From assembly GCA_900547295.1 (NCBI GenBank), contig URGK01000025.1, positions 1-31,434 on the forward strand: 31,434 bases of DNA. Direction: 5' to 3'. Positions 1 to 8,433 of the stretch are shown one piece after another; position 1 is the first letter of the stretch, and each line of letters opens with the position of its first letter. Origin of the DNA: an uncultured Eubacteriales bacterium. Its GTDB lineage: Bacteria; Bacillota; Clostridia; Peptostreptococcales; Anaerovoracaceae. Both the position numbers and the translations under genes were made by a program. The notes under the pieces were generated by a model. It was not told the DNA's origin. It was given only the letters and a program-made list of their open reading frames with translations, and made no database searches.

Positions 1-64
1 AGGACTTTTTTTACCCACACAATAATTTAAAGCTCACCCACACGGTCTGAAAAAAGCGGCGCAG

Positions 65-523
65 ATGCTGGACTGCTCAAGACAGAACATTGATGACCTG
101 TATTTTGTGTGCTATATGATTGAGCGGGTAGCAAGACAGCTGAAACAAAGAAACAGATATGTCGTAAATTCAATTGGAAGAACCGGATTATATCACCTCA
201 TAAGCTGTGCTGAAACTCTACACTGTGAAAATCCTGATAAGGTGGCTGATGACTGGATTAGGGACTACAATCTGACAGAGGGTAATTTTGATATTACCGC
301 AGTTGACCCTGAACTTGCAGATGTTATTCCAACAGCGCTTGATATGGGTGAGGTGTATCAGCGGCTGATTGTGGATACACTTGGTGCAAATGAGGACTAT
401 ATAGACGGCATTTTGAGAGTGTACAATAACCCGATTTGTGATGTTATAGATAACTACAACTGTAGTGCATTCTATGAGCCTTCATATGTGATAGCACGTG
501 CATATCAAAATGGCGGCTTTTAA
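65..523 (+). CDS. Conserved hypothetical protein, about 152 aa
   Basis: I cannot assign a function. The product is soluble and acidic, with no signal peptide or membrane segment; its last 50 residues are rich in Tyr/Asn/Asp and end in ARAYQNGGF. It looks like one intact domain to its C-terminus. The start is uncertain: ATG 65 has no Shine-Dalgarno (it is preceded by AAGCGGCGCAG), and the frame is open back to position 26, after a TAA at 23-25. The true N-terminus may therefore use a non-ATG codon, or the gene may be disrupted near the window edge. It converges on the PHP gene, with a hairpin terminator between them. I am confident that it is coding, but not of its role. Confidence 0.6.
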   Translation: MLDCSRQNIDDLYFVCYMIERVARQLKQRNRYVVNSIGRTGLYHLISCAETLHCENPDKVADDWIRDYNLTEGNFDITAVDPELADVIPTALDMGEVYQRLIVDTLGANEDYIDGILRVYNNPICDVIDNYNCSAFYEPSYVIARAYQNGGF

Positions 524-549
524 TTAATAAACATATATGGACTAAAAAA

Positions 550-579
550 GGGCGAAGCTGATTAATCACAGCTCCGTCC
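550..579 (-). terminator. Rho-independent terminator of the PHP gene
   Basis: An 11-bp stem (GGGCGAAGCTG at 550-560 pairing with CAGCTCCGTCC at 569-579, with one mismatch and one G-U) has an 8-nt loop. Read on the minus strand it is followed by a run of six T (543-549). The stop codon of the PHP gene lies inside the hairpin. Confidence 0.8.
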
Positions 580-1416
580 TGATTCTTTTCTGGCCTTGCG
601 GGCCTCTTTTTTCATATTCTTTCTGCTTCTGATATGAGGAAATGCAATAGGCTTTAACAGCTTGTTGTGCCGCAGCCTCCTGTAAGGGAATATGATTTTT
701 CCTATTCCTCTGTTGTATATTTTGAAGCCCAGAATTCCTATCCAGTGCTCCTTGCGCTTTCCCTTTTTGGTCTGCTCACGCTCTATGCCGTAGGCTCTGA
801 TTGGAACGCGGTTTTTTACTGCTTCAATCAGGTCATTGTTGCCGCGTATATCTGCATCAATTTCAGTGCAGGCCATACCAAGGTAATCACAGACGTGAGC
901 GTCGGAACCGGCAAAGCCGGGCAGCTTGTACTCATCTGCAAGTATTTTTGCCCTGCTGTTTGAAACAGCGGACTCACAGGTATTAAAAGTTTCGATAAAA
1001 TCAAATTTGCGTATCAGCCGCATATCCATCTGCTTGAACCCCATCGCGCTGGAGCTTGCAACTCCAAACGGGTGGGCAGGTCCTAAAATTCCGCCGAAGA
1101 TGTGAACAATCTTTATCAGCTTGCTGCAGCGCATACCGCGTATTTTGAGTATGGGCATATACAGGTCGTCGGGCATTATAACGAGGATATGACCCGCATC
1201 CTTGGTGTCATATTCTATTCCCCGTATAACGTGAAAATCTCTGTATCTCGGATCTGTTTTGAGTTTGTCCCACGCCTTGCAGCCCTTGTAGCTGTTGTGG
1301 TCTGAAATCATAAATCCGTCATAGCCCAGCGTCATAAATTTATATACATATTCCTGAACGGAAACCTTAGAGTCCAGTGAGCCTTCTTTGGTGTGGCAGT
1401 GTAAATCAAATTTCAA
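562..1416 (-). CDS. PHP-domain metal-dependent phosphoesterase
   Basis: This 284-aa protein belongs to the PHP (polymerase and histidinol phosphatase) hydrolase family, of the YciV/TrpH type that cleaves phosphoester bonds in nucleotides or small phosphates using a metal cluster. The metal ligands are visible: H6 and H8 (DLHCHT), D39-H40 (SDHN), E68 (GIEY), H115 (GPAHPFG), and D172 and H174 (GSDAH). The last 70 residues or so are very basic and lie outside the PHP fold, which could indicate nucleic-acid binding. The start is TTG 1416, behind a GAGGCGAG Shine-Dalgarno; no better in-frame ATG exists. It lies 85 bp downstream of the LysR gene in the same direction. The substrate is not deducible. 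Confidence 0.85.
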   Translation of the reverse strand: MKFDLHCHTKEGSLDSKVSVQEYVYKFMTLGYDGFMISDHNSYKGCKAWDKLKTDPRYRDFHVIRGIEYDTKDAGHILVIMPDDLYMPILKIRGMRCSKLIKIVHIFGGILGPAHPFGVASSSAMGFKQMDMRLIRKFDFIETFNTCESAVSNSRAKILADEYKLPGFAGSDAHVCDYLGMACTEIDADIRGNNDLIEAVKNRVPIRAYGIEREQTKKGKRKEHWIGILGFKIYNRGIGKIIFPYRRLRHNKLLKPIAFPHIRSRKNMKKEARKARKESGRSCD

Positions 1417-1501
1417 TATTCTCGCCTCTAATCATTTAAATATTGCTCTTAATATTATATTATTCCTAAAATAGTATTATTTCAATAACAAAAAAACAAA
1501 T

Positions 1502-2377
1502 TTATTTATCAAGAAGAAATTCCCTAAGCTTCCTTGCGGCTATGCTTTCGGGCAGGTCCTTTCGTTCCAGCAGATATATGTGCCTTTCGGGGAGACTGTC
1601 AGACAGAGATATCCGGAATATGTCCTCTGCGCTGCCTGCCAGCTTTTCGGGATAAAATCCAAGCCCCAGATTATGCTGCACCATAGGCAGAATCTGGTCC
1701 ATTGTAGCCACCTCTATATCGGCGTGAAGCTGTACTCCTTTTTCGAGAAAAAAGCTGTTGTAAAGCTGTCTTGTGCCGGTCTTTTCCGAAAGAAAGATAA
1801 AGGGCAGCTTAGACAGAGCCTCCAAGGAATGAAGATTCTTTGCAAGATGAGAATACCGGTTTCCGCATATAAGGCACTCTCTGAATGTCATAAGAGTATG
1901 ACTTCTGATTGAAGCAGGTATACTGGCAGGGCTTGTTATTACAGCTATATCGGCAAGTCCGCTTTTTATTTCATCTGTTGCCTGCGGTGAGGTCTGATTT
2001 GAAATTTTAAGCTGCACATTGGGGTACTCGCTGTGGAAAGCCTCCAGTCTGTCTAGGAGAAACAGACGCAGCGCGCTGCCGCTGGCGGCTATGGTTACTA
2101 TGCCTCTGTCAAGTCCCTGATCTTCTTTTAATTCAGCTTCTCCGAGACTAAGCTGCGTATATGCGGCTGAAACCCGCGAATAAAGCTTCTCGCCCTCGGG
2201 AGTCAGGGCTATTCCTCTGTTTGAGCGGACAAAAAGCCTGCAGCCCAGCTGTGCTTCAAGGTTGTTGATGCACCTTGTAATATTGGGCTGATTGTTATTA
2301 AGCGCTGCCGCAGCTTTTGTAAAGCTTTTGTATGTGGCTGCAAAATAGAATATACGGTAATAGTCAAAGCTTATCAC
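1502..2377 (-). CDS. LysR-family transcriptional regulator
   Basis: This 291-aa protein has the classic LysR layout. A winged helix-turn-helix occupies residues 1-65 (FDYYRIFYFAATYKSFTKAA, then NITRCINNLEAQLG and TPEGEKLY). A periplasmic-binding-protein-like effector domain covers about 90-290 (GIVTIAASGSALRLFLL; LGLGFYPEKLA). The start codon is GTG at 2377, with a strong GGAGG seven bases upstream. It is transcribed away from the DUF1275 gene, the usual arrangement for a LysR protein controlling its neighbour and itself. A 12-bp palindrome, TTAATATATTAA (2406-2417), in the shared intergenic region is a candidate operator. The effector is unknown. Confidence 0.92.
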   Translation of the reverse strand: MISFDYYRIFYFAATYKSFTKAAAALNNNQPNITRCINNLEAQLGCRLFVRSNRGIALTPEGEKLYSRVSAAYTQLSLGEAELKEDQGLDRGIVTIAASGSALRLFLLDRLEAFHSEYPNVQLKISNQTSPQATDEIKSGLADIAVITSPASIPASIRSHTLMTFRECLICGNRYSHLAKNLHSLEALSKLPFIFLSEKTGTRQLYNSFFLEKGVQLHADIEVATMDQILPMVQHNLGLGFYPEKLAGSAEDIFRISLSDSLPERHIYLLERKDLPESIAARKLREFLLDK

Positions 2378-2405
2378 AGCAAACCTCCATATAAATATTA
2401 TATAG

Positions 2406-2454
2406 TTAATATATTAAATATACTCTTTACATATCATTTCTACAAAAGTATAAT
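2406..2454 (+). promoter_or_regulatory. SigA promoter of the DUF1275 gene with candidate LysR palindrome
   Basis: A -35 TTTACA (2426-2431) and a -10 TATAAT (2449-2454) are separated by exactly 17 bp, giving a start near 2460 and a very short leader into the GAGGTG ribosome binding site. Immediately upstream lies the perfect palindrome TTAATATATTAA (2406-2417), a plausible site for the divergent LysR protein. The promoter is strong by inspection; the operator is inference. Confidence 0.65.
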
Positions 2455-2474
2455 ACAGATGAGGTGAAAAAGCA

Positions 2475-3137
2475 ATGGGCGGTGAAAAAAAGAAAAGACA
2501 GATGTCGGAAGCTTTTGTAACGAGTATTTTTCTTGCTTTGTCGGGAGGGCTTCAGGACGCATACACATATTGTATCAGAGACGGTGTGTTTGCCAATGCG
2601 CAGACGGGAAATGTCGTGCTGATGAGTCAGTATCTGATGCAGGGAAATTTCAGTATGGCGGGGCATTATGCCGTGCCGCTTTTGAGCTTTGCCTTTGGCG
2701 TTTTTGTTGCAGAAAAGCTTCAGGCGCGTTTTAAATATGCCTCAAAGCTTCACTGGAGGCAAGGGCTTTTAGTGCTTGAAATCGTATTGCTGGTTTTTGT
2801 AGGGTTCCTGCCCGAAACCCTGAATGTTACAGCCTCCTCTATTGTATCATTTGTCTGTGCAATGCAGGTTCAGGCCTTTCGTAAGGTAAACGGATACTCC
2901 TACGCCAGCACCATGTGCATAGGCAATATGAGAAGCGGAGTCGCCGCATTATCGGCCTTTCACAGGGATCGCAAAAAAGAACAGCTCAGAGAAGCCCGCC
3001 ACTATTTTGGCGTAATAGGATTTTTCGCAGCAGGCGCAGCAATAGGAAGTATGCTGGTACCGATAGCAGGTATTGCGACAATATTTGTTTCTGCTGTTTT
3101 TCTGTCTGTAAGCTTCGTTATTATGTTTTTAGACTAA
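2475..3137 (+). CDS. YoaK/DUF1275 family membrane protein
   Basis: This 220-aa integral membrane protein has about six hydrophobic segments. DUF1275 signatures are the N-terminal LSGGLQDAYTY, the DGVFANAQTGNVVLMS stretch (about residues 40-55) and SYASTMCIGNMRSG (about 145-158). The biochemical function of the family is not established; transport has been suggested. ATG 2475 has GAGGTG ten bases upstream. It is divergent from the LysR gene, which probably regulates it, and ends at a bidirectional terminator shared with the convergent PBP gene. Confidence 0.85.
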   Translation: MGGEKKKRQMSEAFVTSIFLALSGGLQDAYTYCIRDGVFANAQTGNVVLMSQYLMQGNFSMAGHYAVPLLSFAFGVFVAEKLQARFKYASKLHWRQGLLVLEIVLLVFVGFLPETLNVTASSIVSFVCAMQVQAFRKVNGYSYASTMCIGNMRSGVAALSAFHRDRKKEQLREARHYFGVIGFFAAGAAIGSMLVPIAGIATIFVSAVFLSVSFVIMFLD

Positions 3138-3142
3138 AAAAA

Positions 3143-3166
3143 CGGTACTGCATTTTCGCAATACCG
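3143..3166. terminator. Bidirectional hairpin terminator
   Basis: The stem CGGTA/TACCG continues across one mismatch as TGC/GCA, with loop ATTTTC. It is preceded by A7 and followed by T5, so it can terminate both the plus-strand DUF1275 gene and the minus-strand birA-ftsW-pbp operon that converge here. Confidence 0.75.
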
Positions 3167-3178
3167 ATTTTTATTTGC

Positions 3179-4546
3179 TTAATTCTCATGCGGGTCAGTT
3201 GCTATTACCGCCTGCATTACCTTGTTTGCCACAGCGCCTGCGACAACACTTCCGTAGCCGCCGTTTTCGACAAGCACGATGAAAGCGTAAGGATAACCCT
3301 CGTTCTTTATAAATCCTGTAAACCACGAGTTTGGAGCCTTGCCGCCGCCAACCTCCGCAGTACCGGATTTTGCATAGATGTCAAGCCCCGGGAAGTTGCT
3401 CTCGCCATAGGTCTTTTCAACGTTGTTTTTCATCATGGACTGCATTTCAAGTGCAGTATCCTCTTCGATCAGAGTTCCCGTATTCTTTGTCTTGTATATT
3501 CCTGCGGGAAGTCCTATCTTGTATTTGACTGTAGATATTATTCTCGGCTCTGCCGCGCTGCCGCCGCCTGCGATAGCTCCCACAAATCTAAGATAGGAGC
3601 ATGGGTTTATTAGGTCTTCGTACTGGCCTATGCCGGCCCATGCGAGAAATACGTTGTTGTCTTCGGGAAAACTGAAACTGCCGGCGGCTGTCTGTATACC
3701 ATTTACATCTACAGATTTGTTTAGCTTGTATTTATCAATATATTCCTGAAGTGTTTCGGCACCTACATCCTGGGCAAGCTGTGCAAATGCTCCGTTGCAG
3801 GAGTTTGCCAGTGCGTCATAGAAATTCTGATGTCCATGTACCATAGGGCAGGTGATGGTGTCAGAGCCGTAAACAGCTTTGCCGGTGCAGGTATATTCCC
3901 AACTGTCCAGATTGCTTCTGTTTTCGATTACGGCAGAGGCGGTTACCAGCTTGAATATAGAGCCGGGCACTATTGCCGAGGAAAAGAATCTGTTCATATA
4001 CAGCCCCGATGTATCATCGCTGCTTACAGCAGGAGGATTTTCGGGGTCGAAATTAGGCGAGCTTACGAGGCAGAGTATATCTCCGGTTTCATAGTTATAT
4101 ACGCCTACGGTACCGCTTCTGCCGGCAAGAGCCTCATTGGCAGCCTTGCATATGTCGGCGTCTATAGTCAGATAAAGATCGCGGTTTCCCGAATCATAGA
4201 CCCCCGTAATTATATTGTATCCCACCAGCTTGCTCTGAAATGCGCTTTCGGCAGAGCTGCTGATGCTTCTGTTTCGGTCGCCTACCGTATGCACCGTAGC
4301 GCGCCTTATGGCAGCATCGTCATTGTAGTTAATGCCGTCTTTGGTGTTTTCGGCAAGCTTTGTGCCGTTTACATCATATATCGTACCTGTCGTCAGGTTC
4401 CCGTCCTTATATATATGCTGATTGGCAGGATATGAGGCCCATGTACTGCCTTTGACTGCAAATTCAGCTATAAATATGCCTAGTCCGATGACAAGAACAG
4501 CAGCACACAGCAGGCATAGTATCGCTCTTTTTTCCAGTTTTTTCAT
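3179..4546 (-). CDS. Class B penicillin-binding protein (transpeptidase)
   Basis: This 455-aa D,D-transpeptidase cross-links peptidoglycan at the outer face of the membrane. One N-terminal membrane anchor (about residues 8-30) precedes a short dimerisation region and the transpeptidase domain. All three catalytic motifs are present: S196-I-F-K199, S249-C-N251 and K393-S-G395-T. It resembles the short PbpA-type class B PBPs encoded beside an FHA/RodA-like glycosyltransferase in Actinobacteria and Clostridia. It starts 12 bp after the FHA-FtsW gene and is the last gene of the birA-ftsW-pbp operon. The two products should form a polymerase-transpeptidase pair acting in elongation, division or sporulation; sequence alone does not say which. 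Confidence 0.9.
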   Translation of the reverse strand: MKKLEKRAILCLLCAAVLVIGLGIFIAEFAVKGSTWASYPANQHIYKDGNLTTGTIYDVNGTKLAENTKDGINYNDDAAIRRATVHTVGDRNRSISSSAESAFQSKLVGYNIITGVYDSGNRDLYLTIDADICKAANEALAGRSGTVGVYNYETGDILCLVSSPNFDPENPPAVSSDDTSGLYMNRFFSSAIVPGSIFKLVTASAVIENRSNLDSWEYTCTGKAVYGSDTITCPMVHGHQNFYDALANSCNGAFAQLAQDVGAETLQEYIDKYKLNKSVDVNGIQTAAGSFSFPEDNNVFLAWAGIGQYEDLINPCSYLRFVGAIAGGGSAAEPRIISTVKYKIGLPAGIYKTKNTGTLIEEDTALEMQSMMKNNVEKTYGESNFPGLDIYAKSGTAEVGGGKAPNSWFTGFIKNEGYPYAFIVLVENGGYGSVVAGAVANKVMQAVIATDPHEN

Positions 4547-4558
4547 CTCAATAACCCC

Positions 4559-6421
4559 CTAAAACAAATCGTTCCAGTCTTTGACTTCCTGAACTTCAGG
4601 CTCTTTGTATACCTCATCACTATCAAGAGGCGCAGCTTTGTATATGTCTATATCCTCTGCAGGCTGAAATTCGTTCTTTTTGGTAAGCCGCACCGCAAAG
4701 CTTGAATTCTGTCTTGTGTCCGCCGCCTTGAGAAATGCCAGAAGTCCCCATGAAACCAGCATGCTGGAGCCTCCGTTTGAAACAAACGGGAATGTAACTC
4801 CTGTAAGCGGCAGCAGGTCAACCGAACCGAAAACGTTTAAGATTGTCTGCATCAGAAGCATTGTCATTGCAGAGCAGGCCGCAATCGTATAGAATGTGGA
4901 ACGCCCCGCCATTATGGACTGTACCGCAAACACCGAAAGCGTTACTATGGAGAGTACGGCAAGTGAGGATATTATGAGTCCCCATTCCTCTGTAAGCACT
5001 CCGAAAACAAGGTCGGTGTCGGATGCAAATACCTGATTGAGCCAGCCGCCTCCCGCGCCGACTCCCACAAGACCTCCGCTGGCGGAGGCAACCATGGTTC
5101 TTGTCTGCTGGAAGCCCGCTGCATCTGCATATTCCCATACGTGTCCCCACGCGGAAAATCTGTCTGCTATGTATGGCTTGAATTTAAGCATAAGCAGAAC
5201 GCCTGTTGCGGCTACCGCCACGATGAGTATAAGTTTTGAAAAGTCGCCCGAACGTAGGAATGATATGACAAGGAAGGTCACAAAAAAGATTGCGGCGGTT
5301 CCGAAGTCACTCATAAGCGCCAGCGCGCCCAGACAGAATATTGAAAGCCCTATAAACAGGGTCAGGTTTTTTCTTGTAAAAAGCTCATTAAGCGTTGCAG
5401 CTCCGGCATAGATAAATGCTATCTTCACAAACTCCGAGGGCTGTATTGACGTAAATCCGAGATTAATCCAGTTCTGCGCTCCGTATTCGGACGTACCGAA
5501 CACCAGATTTACAAGCAGCAGCAGTACGGCTGCGCCTATCATAAATATGCGTATGCCCTTTGCCCTGTTTAAATCCCGCAGATACCAGCACAATGCCAGA
5601 AATACAATCAGTCCCAGCAGTATGGCGATAAGCTGCTTGAGTACTGATTCGGGAGCTGCGGAGGCTGTAACCGCAAGACTGAGTGTTGAAAGGAAAAATG
5701 CAATAAGTTCCATTTCAAAGCCTATCCTGCGAAGCGAGCGCATAAACAGGAAATATGCCCACATAACAACACATAGTCCCAGCATACACAGCGGAAGTGC
5801 CGAAGGGCAGTCCTCACCCAGTGAAATGACAAGCTGCAGCGCGGTCAGTATCTGAAAAATGCTCAGTGCCGCAAGACACGTCCATGGTGAAAGGGGCTTT
5901 GATTTTTCCATTCTGTAGTTGGTGTTGTTTCTCTGCTCCTCAAGACTTATAGGGAACAGTGTAAGCTGCTCCTCGCCTATGGAGATAATGTCGCCTATAT
6001 TTACAATGGCAGATTTGCGGCGCATTCGCTCGCCGTTTATATAGGAGCCGTTTTTGGAGGCCATATCCGTATAGGTCCAGCTGCCGTCATTGTTTCTTAT
6101 CAGCGTGGCGTGATTTCTTGAAACGCTCATGCTGTCAAGCACCACATCGCAGCTTGAGGCTCTGCCTATTACGTTTTCCCAGTGGCTCAGCGGCGTGGAA
6201 TTGCCGGTTTCGTCCTGAACATAGGCCCATATTTCAGACGGATTTTTGGATCTCAAAAGTGAAATGATTGCGTGAAGCAGCACATAAACCGCTATGGCAA
6301 CAAAGACCCATCTGAATATTGTGGTAAGCAGGTGCGCTGCGGCAGGAATTTTGTCAAAAAATCCTGCTATGGCTCCGGCCACTGCGCCTGATTTCTCTGT
6401 CGATACTTCTAAAAAACTCAT
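4559..6421 (-). CDS. FHA domain-SEDS (FtsW/RodA/SpoVE) fusion protein
   Basis: At 620 aa this is longer than a bare SEDS glycosyltransferase (about 380-420 aa) because a regulatory module is fused in front. One membrane helix (about 35-55) is followed by a forkhead-associated domain (about 66-158) with the phosphothreonine-binding residues visible: G86-R87, S101-R-N-H104 and N124-G125. The multi-pass SEDS polymerase, which polymerises lipid II, follows (about 180-575) and includes the family hallmark NWINLGFTSIQPSEFVKIAF. The C-terminal 45 residues form an acidic cytoplasmic tail. ATG 6421 has GGGAG upstream. It is 14 bp after birA and 12 bp before its PBP partner. The FHA domain implies control by a Ser/Thr kinase such as PrkC/PknB, not seen here. 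Confidence 0.92.
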   Translation of the reverse strand: MSFLEVSTEKSGAVAGAIAGFFDKIPAAAHLLTTIFRWVFVAIAVYVLLHAIISLLRSKNPSEIWAYVQDETGNSTPLSHWENVIGRASSCDVVLDSMSVSRNHATLIRNNDGSWTYTDMASKNGSYINGERMRRKSAIVNIGDIISIGEEQLTLFPISLEEQRNNTNYRMEKSKPLSPWTCLAALSIFQILTALQLVISLGEDCPSALPLCMLGLCVVMWAYFLFMRSLRRIGFEMELIAFFLSTLSLAVTASAAPESVLKQLIAILLGLIVFLALCWYLRDLNRAKGIRIFMIGAAVLLLLVNLVFGTSEYGAQNWINLGFTSIQPSEFVKIAFIYAGAATLNELFTRKNLTLFIGLSIFCLGALALMSDFGTAAIFFVTFLVISFLRSGDFSKLILIVAVAATGVLLMLKFKPYIADRFSAWGHVWEYADAAGFQQTRTMVASASGGLVGVGAGGGWLNQVFASDTDLVFGVLTEEWGLIISSLAVLSIVTLSVFAVQSIMAGRSTFYTIAACSAMTMLLMQTILNVFGSVDLLPLTGVTFPFVSNGGSSMLVSWGLLAFLKAADTRQNSSFAVRLTKKNEFQPAEDIDIYKAAPLDSDEVYKEPEVQEVKDWNDLF

Positions 6422-6435
6422 TCTCTGTTCTCCCT

Positions 6436-7389
6436 TTACCTGAGCCTTATGGATACCTCTCCCGTTGTCAGCGCTTCCCTTGTGCCGTCAGGGTATCTTA
6501 CTATAAGGGCTCCGTTGCTATCAATATCCTCCGCAAAAGCAGCGACAGGCTCTCTGCCCGTCTTTATAACATTGATATTTTTACCTATAACCATTGAACT
6601 CTGTCTGTATTCATCTATAAAGTCTCTAGCCTCAATGTTTGAGGCGATATCCAGAAGCTGATTTACAACCTCTGCGGCAAGAGCGTTTTTGGAATAGCTG
6701 CCGGGTATGCCGCCTGCAATTTCCTGTATTTCATCGGGGAAATCCTCGCAGGAGCAGTTGATGCCTATTCCTACAACTATATTTGTAATCTGTCCGCTTT
6801 CAAAGTCTGTGATGGCCTCTGTGAGTATGCCGCATATTTTTTTGCCGTCAAGATAAAGGTCGTTAACCCATTTTATCTGAGGGCGAACGCAGCATATGGT
6901 CTGTATCGCTCTGCTTACCGCAACCGAGGCTGCGGCGGTGATAAGCACTGCCTTTGATATATCAAAATCGGGCTTTAGTATCACCGAGAGATATATCCCC
7001 TGTCTTTCAGGTGAGTAAAAGCTTCTGCCGAGTCTGCCTCTGCCGGCGGTCTGATGTCCGGCAACTGCGCAGGTACCGTGGCAGGCTCCCTCCAGTGCAA
7101 GGGCTGCGGCTCTTTTGTTGGTGGAATCCGTACTCTGGAAAAAATACAGCGGAGTGCCGCTTTTGAGATACAGCTCGATGCCCTCCTTTGAAAGCATACT
7201 GTTGTCCTCGCGGAGCATATACCCCTTGTTGGTAACGGCGTCAATGCTGTAGCCCTCGTTTTGAAGCGCGCGCATTGCTTTCCATATCGCTGTTCTCGAA
7301 ACCTTGAGAGAGTCAGCCATTTTTTCGCCTGACAGAAAAACGCCTCTGTTTTCTTCAAGCAGCTTTAATACATTGTTTTTTACAGACAT
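6436..7389 (-). CDS. birA: Bifunctional biotin-protein ligase / biotin repressor
   Basis: It activates biotin as biotinyl-AMP and transfers it to carboxylase biotin domains; the N-terminal helix-turn-helix (about residues 1-60, SGEKMADSLKVSRTAIWKA) lets it repress biotin genes. The catalytic domain shows GRGRLGRSFYSP (ATP/biotin loop), KWVNDLYLDGKKICGILTE and a C-terminal SH3-like domain. I chose ATG 7389 (MSVKNN, 317 aa): AAAGGATGG lies upstream, whereas an in-frame ATG at 7401 sits on top of that Shine-Dalgarno. It is the first gene of the birA-ftsW-pbp operon. An inverted repeat overlaps its -35 region. Confidence 0.93.
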   Translation of the reverse strand: MSVKNNVLKLLEENRGVFLSGEKMADSLKVSRTAIWKAMRALQNEGYSIDAVTNKGYMLREDNSMLSKEGIELYLKSGTPLYFFQSTDSTNKRAAALALEGACHGTCAVAGHQTAGRGRLGRSFYSPERQGIYLSVILKPDFDISKAVLITAAASVAVSRAIQTICCVRPQIKWVNDLYLDGKKICGILTEAITDFESGQITNIVVGIGINCSCEDFPDEIQEIAGGIPGSYSKNALAAEVVNQLLDIASNIEARDFIDEYRQSSMVIGKNINVIKTGREPVAAFAEDIDSNGALIVRYPDGTREALTTGEVSIRLR

Positions 7390-7415
7390 AAGTTTAACCA
7401 TCCTTTATATCTCAT

Positions 7416-7444
7416 ATATTAACCTTTTTTGACCTTGAGGTCAA
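7416..7444 (-). promoter_or_regulatory. birA operon promoter with overlapping inverted repeat
   Basis: On the minus strand, -35 TTGACC (7439-7444), 17 bp, then -10 TAATAT (7416-7421). The -35 is embedded in a 16-bp inverted repeat, TTGACCTTGAGGTCAA (7429-7444), with 7-bp arms, ideally placed for repression. The sequence GGTTAA is also repeated directly on the minus strand, between the -10 region and the start codon. The binding protein is unknown; the canonical Firmicute BirA operator (TTGTTAAC...GTTAACAA) is not what is seen. Confidence 0.5.
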
Positions 7445-7649
7445 CCTTTGCGGGAAGCTAAGCTGTTCGTTATCAAGGTGCTGGTAATTTTTGTTTTTAA
7501 AAAAATTCAGAGACTTCCAAATGTTTTTAGTGTACAATCTAGCTGTGAATAAGGCTATATGTAAAGATAACCATTGATAATAACGTATATAGAAAGTCTT
7601 AAAAACAGAAGAAAAGAATGCTTATGTAAATCAGGAGGTAACTATTAAT

Positions 7650-8240
7650 ATGAAACTGATATGTATTGGAGATAGTTTTACAAGAGGTTTTGGTGTAAAG
7701 AAAAAGGAAAGCTGGGTATCACAGATCAGTATAGAAAACGCAGATGTAATCAATATGGGTATAAATGGAGATACGACTTCGGGTATGCTGGCAAGATTCA
7801 CAAATGATGTTATTTTGGAGAAGCCCAATTATGTTCTGATAACCGGAGGAACAAATGATTTTATATCGGGGTCGGACTGTTCCATACCGCAGAACAATTA
7901 TATTGCTATGGTGCATCAGGCGTTTCACAGCGGAATTATACCTGTTGTTGGCATAGAACCGGGGTTTTCACCGGAAAATGTTAGAGCAGATTGGGCTGTG
8001 TTCAGTGATTTCCAAAAAGTTTTTGATAAACAGCTGCAGTTGGGTGAATGGCTGAAAAAGATGTGTAAAACATTTGGCGTTTTTTATATTGATTTTTATG
8101 AGGGATTAAACCTAGTGACTCAAAATGCGTCGGAAAAAGCTATGTTTATTGATGGACTTCACTTGACTGCTGAGGGGCATAAACTTATTGCAGGAATTGT
8201 TAATAAAGAACTGCAGAATATTATTTTTGGAAAAGACTGA
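7650..8240 (+). CDS. SGNH/GDSL-family hydrolase
   Basis: This 196-aa cytoplasmic serine esterase/lipase-type hydrolase carries the four SGNH blocks: G7-D8-S9 with nucleophile Ser9 (GDSFTRG), the Gly block NMGINGD (36-41), G67-T-N69-D (GGTNDF) and D168-G-L-H171 (FIDGLHLT). Its length matches TesA/TAP-like members. No signal peptide is seen. ATG 7650 has AGGAGGT about 11 bases upstream. It stands alone between the birA operon (divergent) and the sigma-54 transporter unit. The substrate (acyl ester, acetylated sugar or similar) cannot be assigned. Confidence 0.88.
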   Translation: MKLICIGDSFTRGFGVKKKESWVSQISIENADVINMGINGDTTSGMLARFTNDVILEKPNYVLITGGTNDFISGSDCSIPQNNYIAMVHQAFHSGIIPVVGIEPGFSPENVRADWAVFSDFQKVFDKQLQLGEWLKKMCKTFGVFYIDFYEGLNLVTQNASEKAMFIDGLHLTAEGHKLIAGIVNKELQNIIFGKD

Positions 8241-8265
8241 TATACTATTGAAATTATAAATAGTG

Positions 8266-8283
8266 AGAAGGAACTTTCCTTTT
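8266..8283 (+). terminator. Possible weak terminator of the SGNH gene
   Basis: A 7-bp stem (AGAAGGA with TCCTTTT, including one G-U) has loop ACTT and runs into T5. It is short and AT-rich, so efficiency is doubtful. Confidence 0.35.
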
Positions 8284-8417
8284 TATGAGAGGGTAATTTT
8301 ATCACAATTCGCACAGTTAATATATTAAAACCGTGTGGATTTTTGTACATGGAGATATAGAGTATTTTTGTTAGACGAGAATAGAAATGAATGAATTCAA
8401 CAAAAAAGTTTGAAAAG

Positions 8418-8433
8418 TGGCACAAAATTTGCA
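8418..8433 (+). promoter_or_regulatory. Sigma-54 (-24/-12) promoter of the transporter unit
   Basis: TGGCACAAAATTTGCA matches the RpoN consensus: GG (8419-8420) and GC (8431-8432) are exactly 12 bp apart. The sequence continues as TTGCATTAACTATAAGTGT, almost the same as at the second sigma-54 promoter at 25050. The predicted start is near 8443-8444. Such promoters need an enhancer-binding activator, normally bound 80-200 bp upstream; the palindrome at 8317-8328 is suitably placed. Confidence 0.88.

Noticed and set aside
2915..3613. 232-aa plus-strand open frame spanning the DUF1275 end and the PBP gene
   Set aside because: It crosses a terminator and overlaps two recognised genes in other frames; its protein composition is implausible.
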